Source: Psettodes erumei
Taxonomy: Eukaryota; Chordata; Actinopteri; Pleuronectiformes; Psettodidae
Length of the DNA stretch: 64,000 bases
Direction of reading: 5' to 3'
Assembly (NCBI GenBank): GCA_016785225.1
Contig: JAFBJZ010000669.1
Location: 434,001-498,000, forward strand
The notes below the pieces were generated by a model that saw nothing but the letters and a program-made list of their open reading frames with translations, made no database searches and was not told the DNA's origin. Positions 33,985 to 44,582 of the stretch are shown in pieces (position 1 is the first letter of the stretch; each line of letters opens with the position of its first letter). The position numbers were made by a program, and so were the translations under genes.

Positions 33985-34640
33985 CATCATTAGGCCAAGT
34001 TCTGATGAAGCCAAAGGAACTACATCATCCGCAGAGATGCAAATCTAAGGTTCCCAAACTGGACACAGTCCTTGAGATCCTGTCCGTGAATATCACAAAC
34101 AGAATCACGACGAGGGGGCAGCCTGAGGCAGGGTTGTATAAGAACTGGATGGCCTGTAGCGATGGCTCTAACACCCCATACCCCCACAGTAACACCAACA
34201 GGAGCCCCAGGCGGATACGATCATAAGGCTTTTCTAAGTCCACAACACACATGTAGTGTCTGTCCAGTGGGCCTGCCCCACCATCTGATCAAACTTACCA
34301 CAGGGTGGTGATTAGTTGACAGCTCAACTCATCTCTTTACCTGAGTGACGAAGACATGATGACACAACCACAAAATCTATCACTGATCTTTGGCCCGAGG
34401 TGGCCTGGTATCAAATACACCTATGAGTCACCTTATGCTCAAATATGGTGTATGTTATGGCTAATCCGTCCAATGACAAAGCTCCATTCAGGTTCAAATC
34501 AGACAGGTCATTTGAGCACTAAAGTTTCTCAGACAGAGCCCTATCCAAAACCCTGCCCAGAGACTCAGAGAAAACCATATATTATGAGCTGCTGTTCTGT
34601 GCATACGACCAAACAAAAAGCCCAACCAAGTTACATGTGG
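33985..34640 (-). mobile_element. decayed LINE (non-LTR retrotransposon) fragment: endonuclease and reverse transcriptase pieces
   Basis: Reading the minus strand, about 34290-34640 gives an apurinic endonuclease-like stretch with TIFEHKVTHR and GQRSVIDFVVVSS. At about 34020-34260 there is reverse transcriptase: VDLEKPYDRI, LWGYGV, CPLVVILFVIFTDRISR, and then the catalytic ADDVVPLASS in another frame. Stops, frameshifts and a large internal deletion (endonuclease end to VDLEK with the N-terminal RT missing) show it is dead. The motif order matches LINEs abundant in fish; clade not assigned. Confidence 0.85.
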
Positions 34641-35535
34641 CCACCACCATGTGGGCAGAGAGCCAGGGTGCTGTGTGAACCAGGTGGAATGCTGGATCTT
34701 GGCATTGGAGGCTGCATAAAAATGGAAGTTGTTCATTCAGCCTTAAGGGAAAAGCACTTCAACTGGATCCCAAAACAACGCAGACATGAAATCCTCGCAG
34801 ATGACACACAGATCTGTCCACTTGCATCGGATTCAACACAGTTACAGAGCTGAAGAGGGGTCCCCTCTCCTCTCCAGACAGCACCATGCTGTGAGTGTCA
34901 AAACAATGAGCCTACTTGCGTCCAGATGGATGCTCTGTTGGGGGAGTGTGGAAACCATGATAGGCCTTTTTTCAGGGCATCCCCCACACCCCTCCAAACA
35001 CACACACACACACACACACACAGCTAGACACCCCTCTACTCTGTGCTTCATAGCTACCACAGACTGCATTGATGCCCAGATGCCACTGGGATGAATTAGG
35101 GACTGATAAACAACATAAGGGGTCAGTTAGGTCTGAGCCCAAATACACACCTCATGGGACCACCCACACACACATACAGTCAGATAACAGGCTGGCTTAT
35201 GGTACATTTTGTTCAGCCAGAATACCTCCTGTGTAAGAAAAAACACTGACTTACTTCACTTAGCGAAGAAAGGGTTAAAGGCCACACTCCAGACCTGGCT
35301 GACAGCCGATGAAGAAAATGTCCTCAGATAGTCATCGCTGAAAAGATTGTGGTTTGCCACGTTTGTTTTTTCTGATTTAAGATGTGCTCCATGCAGCGCA
35401 GTGAGTACATGTTTCTGCAGCAGGGTGTATTCACAATCTTGGATAAACTTGAAACATGTTTAATTTTTTCTGTACTGATCATACAAACAAGATATAGCTC
35501 ATTAATGAGTTGATTAGTTTGTCCGCCTCGAGGTT
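34641..35535. other. intergenic stretch with an AC array
   Basis: The first 160 bases may be further LINE debris. A plus-strand LADDTQICPL near 34785 recalls a reverse-transcriptase motif, but without flanking support. An AC array lies at 34998-35022. Otherwise nothing is recognised. Confidence 0.5.
34998..35022 (+). repeat. (CA)n microsatellite
   Basis: About 12 CA units between add3 and mxi1. Confidence 0.9.
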
Positions 35536-35620
35536 AACTCCTTTCCCCCTGTTTCCAGTCATTGTTCTGAGATAAGCTAACCAGATGTTGGCTCTAGCTT
35601 CAAAGGCCTGTCACAGTCTA
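35536..35620. mobile_element. MITE-like dispersed repeat, partial copy
   Basis: The stretch CCCCCTGTTTCCAGTCATTG, GATAAGCTAACCAG and TTGGCTCTAGCTTC matches the right arm of the foldback repeat seen at 26619-27053. Only one arm is recognisable, so this is a fragment. Confidence 0.5.
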
Positions 35621-35905
35621 AATTAACAATATATTAAGTAATCTATGACCTTAAATGACCTCTTTCTGCAAGCACGGGCTCGCTGCAATATTAAAGGTTC
35701 AGTGGACTGTCAGCAAAGAACTAATAAAGTCAAATCTTCAGATGGCTTAGCTAAGTAATTAAAGCTCCAGCAGAAGCGTCTTGTGATGAGGTAGTAGATA
35801 CACTTTGATTATAACGCTGCTGTTATTAGCTTTGTTGTCTGGAGTACATAATGGCTCCCTAATAACACTATCCTCCATCACTGAGCAGGTGAAAAGTGCA
35901 AGTCA

Positions 35906-35950
35906 GTGTGTGTGTGGTGTGTGTGTGTGTGTGTGTGTGTGCGTGCGTGT
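35906..35950 (+). repeat. (GT)n microsatellite, interrupted
   Basis: About 20 GT units with one GG and some GC interruptions. Confidence 0.9.
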
Positions 35951-36789
35951 GGGTTGGGTCGATTATTTTGTGGAGTCACTGTTATTGATAAACTGCTCTA
36001 TCACATCCTTGAAGATGTATTATGTTCATTTTGTGCTGTGGGGCAGTAAGAGTCTTACTTATTGACCCTTAATCTTTAATTCATTGAAGGCTGTTGGACA
36101 GAGATTATAGATGTTGTTTGGGAAACCAGGACAAGAAATCTGCTGAACAGCAGTATCTCAGTGTTTTATCATTCCTCTCCCAATAGGTGACCCAGTGCCA
36201 TTTTTTATCGTTAACATTCAAGGGCAGGGGACGCAATGGAGTCCTCAATAGGGGCCCGGTGGTAAGAGAAGCAAGTTTATGAGTGATATGTCACTTGCCT
36301 GAACACCTAAACTGACAAGGAAAGTCAGACTCTGTATTCAGACCAAGCAACAGGATGGAAAAAGTAGGACTCGTCATTTTTGTATGGCAAATACTGACTT
36401 ATTTATAGTGTCAACAATTTCCAGCATGCACTGTCAGTTAGCTTCCGGATTGGATAGCAGTGGCCAAAAAGCTGTGTTAATTCCTCAACACACTGTAATG
36501 TTATGAACTAGTGAAAAAAGGTCTAAAAACTACAGAATGCATGGCCTATATTTTGCTCAGAATAAAGACCAATCAATCAGTCTTGTCGAGTTTGCCGTCA
36601 GGGGAGCAGGGCAGATAAATGTACGAGTAAACAGAGCAGAGACAGATTTACAATGTAGCAAAACAGAAATATGGTACACAGCCAAGAATTACAAAATAGC
36701 AATGCTATGAAGCATTTGGAATTGAACAGATTACATGAACATGATGATGGACATGAAGTGCCCTAAACAAAAATGATGCAGGAGTTCTG
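35951..36789. other. intergenic stretch, nothing recognised
   Basis: Unique, AT-rich sequence. No gene, RNA or transposon is supported. Confidence 0.6.
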
Positions 36790-37090
36790 CCTGATTTCAG
36801 CTATGGAAACAAATGGCCCCTGCTTTATTCTCTTTTACAGTTAAGAGATCCATGTGACAAATGAAGCAACTGCTGAGAGGAATTAGTAGCATAGATTGCC
36901 TTTGGCCACAGTATTATTTGTCCTCCTGGCTATTGACTCTCTGCTAAGGGTTATATATAGGGCACTCTGTCATATGCTCCTCCCATTGTACAATGAGACA
37001 TGTATCCTTTTCCGATTGGAAATCTAATCCTCCATTGGAGATCAATAGCATCCTATTTCCTCTTCACTTGTCATGATGCAACATGGTCGT
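36790..37090. promoter_or_regulatory. candidate conserved noncoding element with SOX-like palindrome
   Basis: Non-repetitive, complex sequence without open frames. It contains the perfect 12-base palindrome CATTGTACAATG (36984-36995), two facing ATTGT/ACAAT halves like a dimeric SOX site, plus TTATATATAG just upstream. It lies between add3 and mxi1, where enhancers of either gene could be. Conservation cannot be tested here. Confidence 0.3.
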
Positions 37091-37429
37091 AGCATGGAGT
37101 AGACTTCTGCTGAATAGTTTATAATGGCAGGATTTATTTGATACCAAGCCATAAATGATGATTTTAGTCAAAAGCATTCTTACAGTAGATATCATTTGGA
37201 AGCTGGGTTTGGCTCGAAGTATATTGTTTCAGTCTATGTGTCATATGCTCTGAAGCACACAGCACCACGTCACCTAAATGAGCCTGACCTGATCATCTGG
37301 TAATGTTGTTGTAAACTGTTTGATGGATCAAAGTTTTTTTTCACAAATAGGACGATGGAGGGTGTGTTTGTGCATCCTCAGCAGAAAAAGGAAGAACTAT
37401 GGCTACTAATTGTGATCTACGGCTCACTT

Positions 37430-37430
<1 letters not shown>

Positions 37431-37475
<45 letters not shown>
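37431..37475 (+). repeat. (CA)n microsatellite, 45 bases
   Basis: About 22 pure CA units, among the longest uninterrupted dinucleotide arrays in the window. Confidence 0.95.
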
Positions 37476-37476
<1 letters not shown>

Positions 37477-38948
37477 GCCCTTTAACCTCCTTATCACCAG
37501 AAAGCAGGGATCCAGGAAGGAAGCGACAGAGAAGGGCCTGAAGTGTGCTAATCTGAGCCGGGTTTGACACTGCATTACACTGTTTTGTCATGAAGTTGAC
37601 AGAATGAACTGGTGAGAACATTCAAGGCCAAACGAGGATGGGACCGCTGGGCTGGACACAAGTGGGATAAAGTAGGCTACGCAGGATTTGATTGCCCTGG
37701 GGATGACTCAACTCAGTGGATTCAGTAGTGGACTAGTAGACTGAATTTTGATGGTCTAAAACGAGTGTGATTAAGATGATATGTAACTAACTGGTGTTCA
37801 TTTGGGATTGGCTTGCTGTAAAAGATCTGATTAAATTAAAGGTAGTAAAAGTTGGTGCAAGTCAATAGAAAGCACAGAAAGTGAATTTTGGCCACAAGCA
37901 GTTACTTGAGAAGTATTTACTGTAAAGTACAGCGTGAGTCCCAGAGTAACTGTAGGCCATTGAGACTAGACACAAGCTGGACGTATTAGATATATAGTAA
38001 TAAACCAGGCACTCATACTCTAATGTCACTAATACTACCTCTTGAATTAGTAAATTCTGAATTGGGATAAGCTGTAAATTAAGGGAAAGTCTCAAGGAAA
38101 GCTTCAGGTTAAAAGATCACCAAAGGCAAGAAGTCATCAACGCACTTGTTTGTTACATGGCAAACTAACTAGGCCCAGGGGGTTTACTAAGATTCACTGG
38201 ATTTTGTGCTCTGTTCCTGACATATGTTACACTGAGGCCAGTGGGACACACCATTTCCCTGACGACCAGGAATTTCAGCAATTGTACGACTCCTCCCGGA
38301 CAAATACTGTGCACACGTGGCGTGTGTGTGTTGTACGGGGTACATGCAGCATATCACTGCTGTGCCAAATGCTAGGGTCACGAGGCATCCCGAAAGGAGG
38401 GTGATGTGCATGTTTACTGACAATGACCTAATAGAAACAGGGTATCGCTGTCTTTTTCCTCCCGTCCCTCCTTTTTCCCTTCCATTCTCTATGCACCACA
38501 CTCCATTAAAGAAAGGGGAGAGGGGGGGCAGAGGAAGACAGCCAAGACAGATGCATGACTCCCTTGCGAAAGGGGTGCATCTGCCATAAAGGGGGTCAAT
38601 AAGGTACAACCAGGCTACTGTGAGTTGTGTCTTGTGGGCCAATCCTCCTCTTTTGTGTCAGCCACTATCTCTACAATGAGGTGCTAATGGGAGGCTTAGA
38701 TTTTCCTAAGTGACACTGATTAATGGCTGAGAATGAAGGCAGATTCTTCTCCCCTTTTATCAGTAGAAGCTTATCTTGCCTTCAAGTATGAAGACAAGTG
38801 TGCCTTTGAGGGAATGTTTTTTGACTTTTTGGAGCAGCATTTAAACATATGATCTTTGGTTTTTTTCAGGTAGTCTTGTTGTGAATGAGATCTATTTATC
38901 AGAAACACACAATCAGTAAATATTTATTTTGATAGTTATTCCCTCATG
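37476..38948. other. intergenic stretch, no gene supported
   Basis: Contains overlapping open frames on both strands around 38150-38640 with no family-like motifs. Nothing else is recognised. Confidence 0.55.
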
Positions 38949-39363
38949 TGTCTTCTGGTTTTCAGGTTTAGTCCCTGTGCCTGTGATTGCCTGCCCTACC
39001 CGAATGGGTTTCACCTGTGACCCGTTATCCCACCCTTCCTGGTGTATTTAAGTCTTGGTCTATCCTGTCATCCTTGTCAGTTTGTCTGTTCAGTCCAGTA
39101 CTGTTTCAGCTCAGCTCCTCAGTGTTACCCTGTGCTTTCCCTCTTGTTTTGACTTCTGTTTTCACCTGCTGTGGACATTCATGTAAGTACATGTTTCTTC
39201 CTGTGCCCATTCATTTATAGTTTTGATTTTGCTTTATGGACTTGGTTACAACTGGCCACTCTCTGCTCAACCTTTTGTTTGAATTATTGAAATATTAGTC
39301 CAAATCCCCCTTCCTGTTAGTTGTTGTCAGCATTTTGGGTCCCACACTCTGTATACCATAACA
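38949..39363 (+). mobile_element. solo LTR-like repeat
   Basis: About 415 bases starting TGTCTTCTGG and ending CCATAACA, so with TG...CA termini. It contains a run typical of fish LTRs: a GTGATTGCCTGCCC and CACCTGTGACCCGTTATC block, then GTATTTAAGTC as a TATA-like box, GTCAGTTTGTC after it, and TTTTGGGTCCCACACTCTG near the end. No flanking gag-pol and no clear target duplication, so a solo or degraded LTR is likely. A SINE or other repeat with similar modules remains possible. Confidence 0.45.
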
Positions 39364-39559
39364 GTACAGGGACAGTTTGCAGTTCATTCCATGTTCATTC
39401 CATGTAAAAGGTGCAACGTACCAGACATCACTGCCAGAATTAGCTGGGGAAGTAAAGGATATCTAAGGTTAAATAGTTACTGGATGGTATTCTGTAGTTA
39501 TAATATTCAAAGGCTGAAAGACATTTTAGATCGTTTGGAGGCTTAGACAATGGATCGTT

Positions 39560-40010
39560 GCTGTAACAATGTTATCGTCTATGTTTGCACAGAAGTCCAT
39601 CCAAACTTGTCATAGAGAGAACAATGATGAGTACAACCTTTGTCATTATTGATAAAGCATAAAACAGCTTGATAAACAGGACTTAGCTGCTGAAGTAATG
39701 ATGGGGCTGCATGACAGGAAGGAATAGCTCCATAATTGAGAATGGGCATTAAAGCTGACTGCATAATAGCTTTATGGGTTGAAGAAGACAGACAGTCTTT
39801 AAGTCTAAAGAAACCCCAGCTTATCAAGCAAAGTTCCTGGGCATTTGCGTGACTCAGCAACAGTGATGCAGGTACCATTTGAAGTTTTAATTGGGGATAA
39901 TCAGAGTCACCATTGGTGGTGGAGAATACCATGTACTTTGTCCTCTCTGCATTTCAAACATGTTTGTGATCAAGACGTGATAATTGGAAAGCATCAAAGG
40001 CACGCTGAAG
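39560..40010 (-). mobile_element. decayed LINE reverse transcriptase, C-terminal fragment of a second family
   Basis: The minus strand encodes NAERTKYMVFS, then LKLQMVPAS, GFFRLKDCLSS, MQSALMPILNYGA, LLQQLSPVYQAVLCFINND and THHCSLYDKFGW. This order (KT-K-MVFS, a thumb region, PVLDYGD-like, VYH-ALRFIT-like, THHC.LY..VGW) is the C-terminal half of reverse transcriptases from a common fish LINE. An open frame covers 39579-39932, but stops lie upstream and no catalytic domain remains. It differs from the fragment at 33985-34640. Confidence 0.8.
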
Positions 40011-43000
40011 ATGAGTCCCAGCCTGGCCTGGAGCATATAAAATCCTTTCATCTGGAACAAAAGGACACTGAAGTACTTTAGCAAATAAATGCTTCATTAT
40101 GTTCACCAGCTAGTCAAAAAAAACAAAACGAAAAACTCGTGCTTACTGCCTAGTTTCAAATATAAATATATATTGATTAGTGTGGCTTTAAAAATGCTAA
40201 TTTGTCCCAGTCTTCCCCTCGAGCTAAGGACTCTTGATGGGATGTGTGTTGCACATTTTGTTTTGACCCGCAGTACGCAGTAGTCTCTTGATTGTCTTTT
40301 TACTTCCTTCATTTCATAGGCTTTTTGCTTGTTTTTTTCCAAAGCTGTATTAAGTTACTTGGGGGCAGAGCGCCTCCATAAATCAAGTTATCAAGGTGTG
40401 ATGGAACAACCTATTTAATCATCCAACAGACACAGTAAAAGTAGTTCTTTTTCTCAGTTTTAGCTTTGGTCAGCAGTTTCTGTGAAAATCATCTTGGCCT
40501 TTCGCTGCAAAATGTTCAACTCCTTTTCACAAGGCCAGTTGCTAATTAGTGTTTCTGCCTAATGATTCTGAGCACGTAGGGTAAAGCTAGCTTAATAGAT
40601 TTGTTTTGTTGTTGTTGTTGTTTGTCTCCCTCAAAACAGACACTCCCTCAAACAGACAATATAAACTATCTGGAAATGCAGCTTATGTCACAAATATTTT
40701 TTGGCAAATGAGGAAAACCAACAATAATTAAAATTTCAAGCCACCCACTGAGTGGATTTTCACACTGGATCATTTGATGTGTTGTAAGTTGTAGTCATTA
40801 TTTGTGTCATTGAAACCAAAGCCTGAAGAGAGCGAAAAGAGAAAAAAACTGATAAGTTCATTCTCATTATTCATTATAATGGCATAACTAAGCACCAAAG
40901 ATATTCTGTGTGAGTCTCATATGCTATTCATTTCCAGCACTCGAGATGTGTGATGTACACACAGACACCATATAGCCCCCCTGGGAGCCGTCAATCGTTT
41001 TGTCTGGCCTGGATCCCTCTTTTGTCTCCCTCCTTCTCTGTCTCTCCTGCCTGCTTATTCTCTCCCAACCCCGTGGTCCAGAAAACCTGATATTAAAGAA
41101 GGATTACTGAAAAGCAACATGGGTAATTTCCTGCCGTCCTGAGAACTATCCCCCTGTTGTGAAAGCTCCCAAACCTCTCTCTCCCTCCACCTTTCCCTCT
41201 CTATCTGTCTCTATCTTTCTCCAGCCAGCCAGCAGAGATTTGGAGCAGCGACAACCGCAACAACAGTGGGGGGATGGTGAGGTGAGGAGGGTTGTGGGGG
41301 GGTGCATTTGTCTGGCTGTCTTGCTTTCTATAGTCTGCCAGCAGAAATTTGGAGGACAACAACAACAACAACAACAACAACAACAGTGGGGTGGGGGGTG
41401 GGGGGGGGCGGAAGTGTGACTCCCCAGTGACCACCTCTCTGCCGAGGTGAGAAAGGAGAAAAAGAGAGAGGGATGGAGGAGATGAAGGGCACAGGGAAGG
41501 GAAGGGAAGGGAAGGTGTAGCAGATAGAGGTGAGATGTGGAGAAGAGCAGGAGGACTGCAGAGACAGGAGAATATGGATCCGGATAAACTTTCTGCTCGG
41601 CTGTAGCATCATGCTACTGAGGAATTTGAGTTGCTGCTTGCAGTGTGAGAGGCCAAGTGACAGAGTATAGAAGTAAAAGATGATGGGTCAGAGCAAAAGC
41701 AGCAGAATGAAAAATGGTTTGCATTTTCTGAAATAAAAAGTAAAATGCAGACAGTCAAGAGATGTAGTCAGAAGATGAAAGTAGGAAGAACTTGAGTGGT
41801 TTTCCAGGCAGGGTTTGCAATTGCCACCTTTTTAAATTGTGGATATCACTTTTGACAGCTGAATAGAAAATGAGTATTAATAAATTAGAATCAATTTTCT
41901 CCTCCACTACATTTGCATGTATATTGCCCCAATGTTGAACTGATGTGAAAAGACTCATGATGCAAGGAATAGGCAATAGAAATACAAACATAATGCAGGC
42001 CCAGTTCTTTAGTTGTTGTAGACAACTGAAAATAAATACAAGAAAAACATGAAAACGGGTTAAATCATTGTCCCAAATGGTATCATAAGAATGATATATG
42101 TAACATTCATTGTGGATCATATAAAAAACGGGGGATTTATAATAATCGCATTTGCTGGCAGAATGTGCCCAATTTCATGCTTCCCACAGGGGAAATCATC
42201 TTCATTTGCTGATGAGACGAACGCCACTTTCACACAAAAACGCTGCGTTGGGCGTGGGATCATGCACAAGCTTTCAACCCACATCCAACCAGTCCCACGT
42301 GTCTGCTCTCCCTTTCATAGCAGAGCGGAGCAGTTTGTGACCCACAGTAAACACAGGTGCAGAGCGTGGTCACGGGTCAGTTTGGATGTTGACCCTTTCA
42401 CGCCAGCGTCAGACACCCAGGGTCACTGCTGCGGCCTGAGATGGGTTTGGATTGTGCCTGTGTCGACTGAGTAGGAGGAACGATGTAAACGGCTCTGTGT
42501 TAATAACTGTACTGATCCTGTGGGGGCTAATTTAGCATTTCCAGCTCAAGGTTGCTCTTTTATCTCAAGTTGCTTTACACTCTTGGCCTTTTGTTGAGAC
42601 TTTACCATTAAAACAGCAGCACTGAATGCTGGCTATACCTTCATTTCTTTGTTATAATGATACACTGCAGTGACTTGTTTTTCACTGTCAGACTGTAAAT
42701 GCTTAACAGGCAGAAAGCAATTTTCCTGCATTGTCCTCCTTTCCATTCATGACACACATTCATATGCGGTGGCTGCACGGCAAACTGAACTGCGACTGCT
42801 TACAAAGCAGTTACCCTGTTAAAACGACTTTCTGGCTTGGGATGGAGGGAGTTGAGAGTCAAGAGAGGTGAGGAGTGGTAGTCCTCTATGTGCCATGTTT
42901 TCCTCTCTCTTCCCTGCTATTCAAGAGTCACACTGACCTCCATTCACCAGCTACTAATGAGGGCTCCACCCCTACGCACTGTAACGCTACACTCTGGGAC

Positions 43001-43540
43001 TCGCGCAGTCATACGCACGCAGCGTACAACTGCGACACACAACCTTTACTTACGCACTTCTGCTCCCTCATTCCAGTCGCACACAGTGTTTTCGTGCTCA
43101 CGGCCGTGACAACAATCTGCCCTTTATCCCCCTCACTCAACAATACGCACACATACTCACACCAGCACACACCAGTGCACACACATGCTGTACACCACAT
43201 ACTCAGAATTGCAAACAATCCTCATCTGGGTGTATATATATGCATAAATGTTTAACATGTATGTGCCGGTCCTCCTTCCGCTTCATCAGAAATTGGTTTA
43301 GCACACACACACACACTTAAGCTTTTAGGCATGTTCTCAGAAAACACACGTTTCACATGTACACGCACACGCTCACCCATACCCACAGGCGCACACTTAC
43401 ACAATACTACACAAAACACCCCCCCTTTGACTAGCAAACAATAATCTCCCGCCTTTTCAGTCTTTATTATACACACACTTAGACTTGCAAACAACCCCCC
43501 CCCCATTAACACACACGACTACTATACTTTCTGTACGGTG
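40011..43540. other. intergenic stretch with simple repeats, no gene supported
   Basis: Holds a CAA array (41356-41384) next to G-rich sequence, a GGGAA array (about 41494-41516) and CA-rich patches (43140-43510). The minus-strand 121-codon frame at 41755-42120 has no recognisable motif and unusual hydrophobic composition, so I do not call it a gene. Confidence 0.55.
41356..41384 (+). repeat. (CAA)n array
   Basis: About ten CAA units followed by a G-rich stretch. It gives poly-Gln or poly-Leu frames that are artefacts. Confidence 0.9.
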
Positions 43541-44030
43541 TATGGGACAGCTGCCAGTGCGCCTACATACGTCCCACTGCCCATTATAATGCACACATTG
43601 TGGTCCAATCCCCCCTGGATCAGGAGTGGGCTGACAAGCACCTCACTGTGCCCGAGGTCCCTCCAGATAAGCCATTGTAAGCCTTTCAGTATCACAATAT
43701 AGGCTCCCCCTCCTACAAGACAGGATATAGGTCATTGGGTCAAAGGGACTAAGTGCTGTGTATTACATAGGAATTATGAATGTGCATCCCCTGTCCTCGT
43801 CCCCGTCTACCGTGGATAATCACCTGCAGATTATCCCTCATCGAATGCTGCCCTTAATCAAACTCCGCTCAGAGAAAGTAGATGGTGTGTGTTGACATGT
43901 TTTGGTGGAACCTAAACATGGGGCGGGATCGGCTCACCGCTAATCGGGCGAAGTTAAAACAGTTTGACCGTGTTACCCCAGAGGGCCTGGGAGACCTTCT
44001 GTAGCGAGAGCAGGCTATATGAAGCAGGTC
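43541..44030. promoter_or_regulatory. candidate conserved noncoding element with perfect inverted repeat
   Basis: A complex, non-repetitive stretch. At 43814-43836 it has GGATAATC, a 7-base spacer ACCTGCA, and GATTATCC: a perfect 8-base inverted repeat whose arms carry GATAA cores and whose junction carries the E-box CACCTG. Could be an enhancer for add3 or mxi1. No open frame and no direct evidence of function. Confidence 0.28.
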
Positions 44031-44489
44031 GGTTTAATGTAACAAGGCAGACGAGTACTGCGGGTCAAGTTAAGTAGGGATGACCATGACATGAGCATGA
44101 GCACACATGCATACAACCTCCTCAAAAGATAAAAAAAGTATTTGAGATACCATCTTTTTCTTTCTTTATTGCCTCATTGTGTCCGTCTCTATGCTGCCCT
44201 TTGTTGATGTTTGTTTTTGGGCTTTGTTATCTTGAAATATTGGTATTTATATAATGCTAATAATTATAATAACTATTTAGCATTGGTTAGGACTCACATT
44301 TGCACGCTGTTAGGTAGGAACACTAATACTAGTCTCGTATATCATATATGTTAAATGTAAATATAGAGCCAACAGGTTGTTAATTGTAAGTTATGTCTTT
44401 TATTTGATTCAGTACCACAAATCTAGAAGCAAAGAAGAAGTTTAGTGGTTTTAGCGGGCGTGTCGCGCTTGAGTTATTTCTGGGCCTGT

Positions 44490-44582
44490 GCAGCTAAGCA
44501 AAGTTAACCATATCCGTCTTCTCATCTAGCTCTTGGCAAGAAAACTAAGACACATTTACCAAAATGTCACAGTATTGCTTCA
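44490..44582. mobile_element. MITE-like dispersed repeat, partial copy
   Basis: CAGCTAAGCAAAGTTAACC, CTTCTCATCTAGCTCTTGGC and AAGACACATTTACCAAAATG match the right arm of the foldback repeat at 26619-27053 in the same order. Only this arm is clear. Confidence 0.55.

Noticed and set aside
34785..34853. LADDTQICPL on the plus strand, recalling a reverse-transcriptase YADD box
   Set aside because: No flanking reverse-transcriptase blocks in the same orientation; the surrounding LINE is on the opposite strand. Probably chance.
41755..42120. 121-codon minus-strand hydrophobic frame
   Set aside because: No signal of a known family, AT-rich codons, no gene structure around it.
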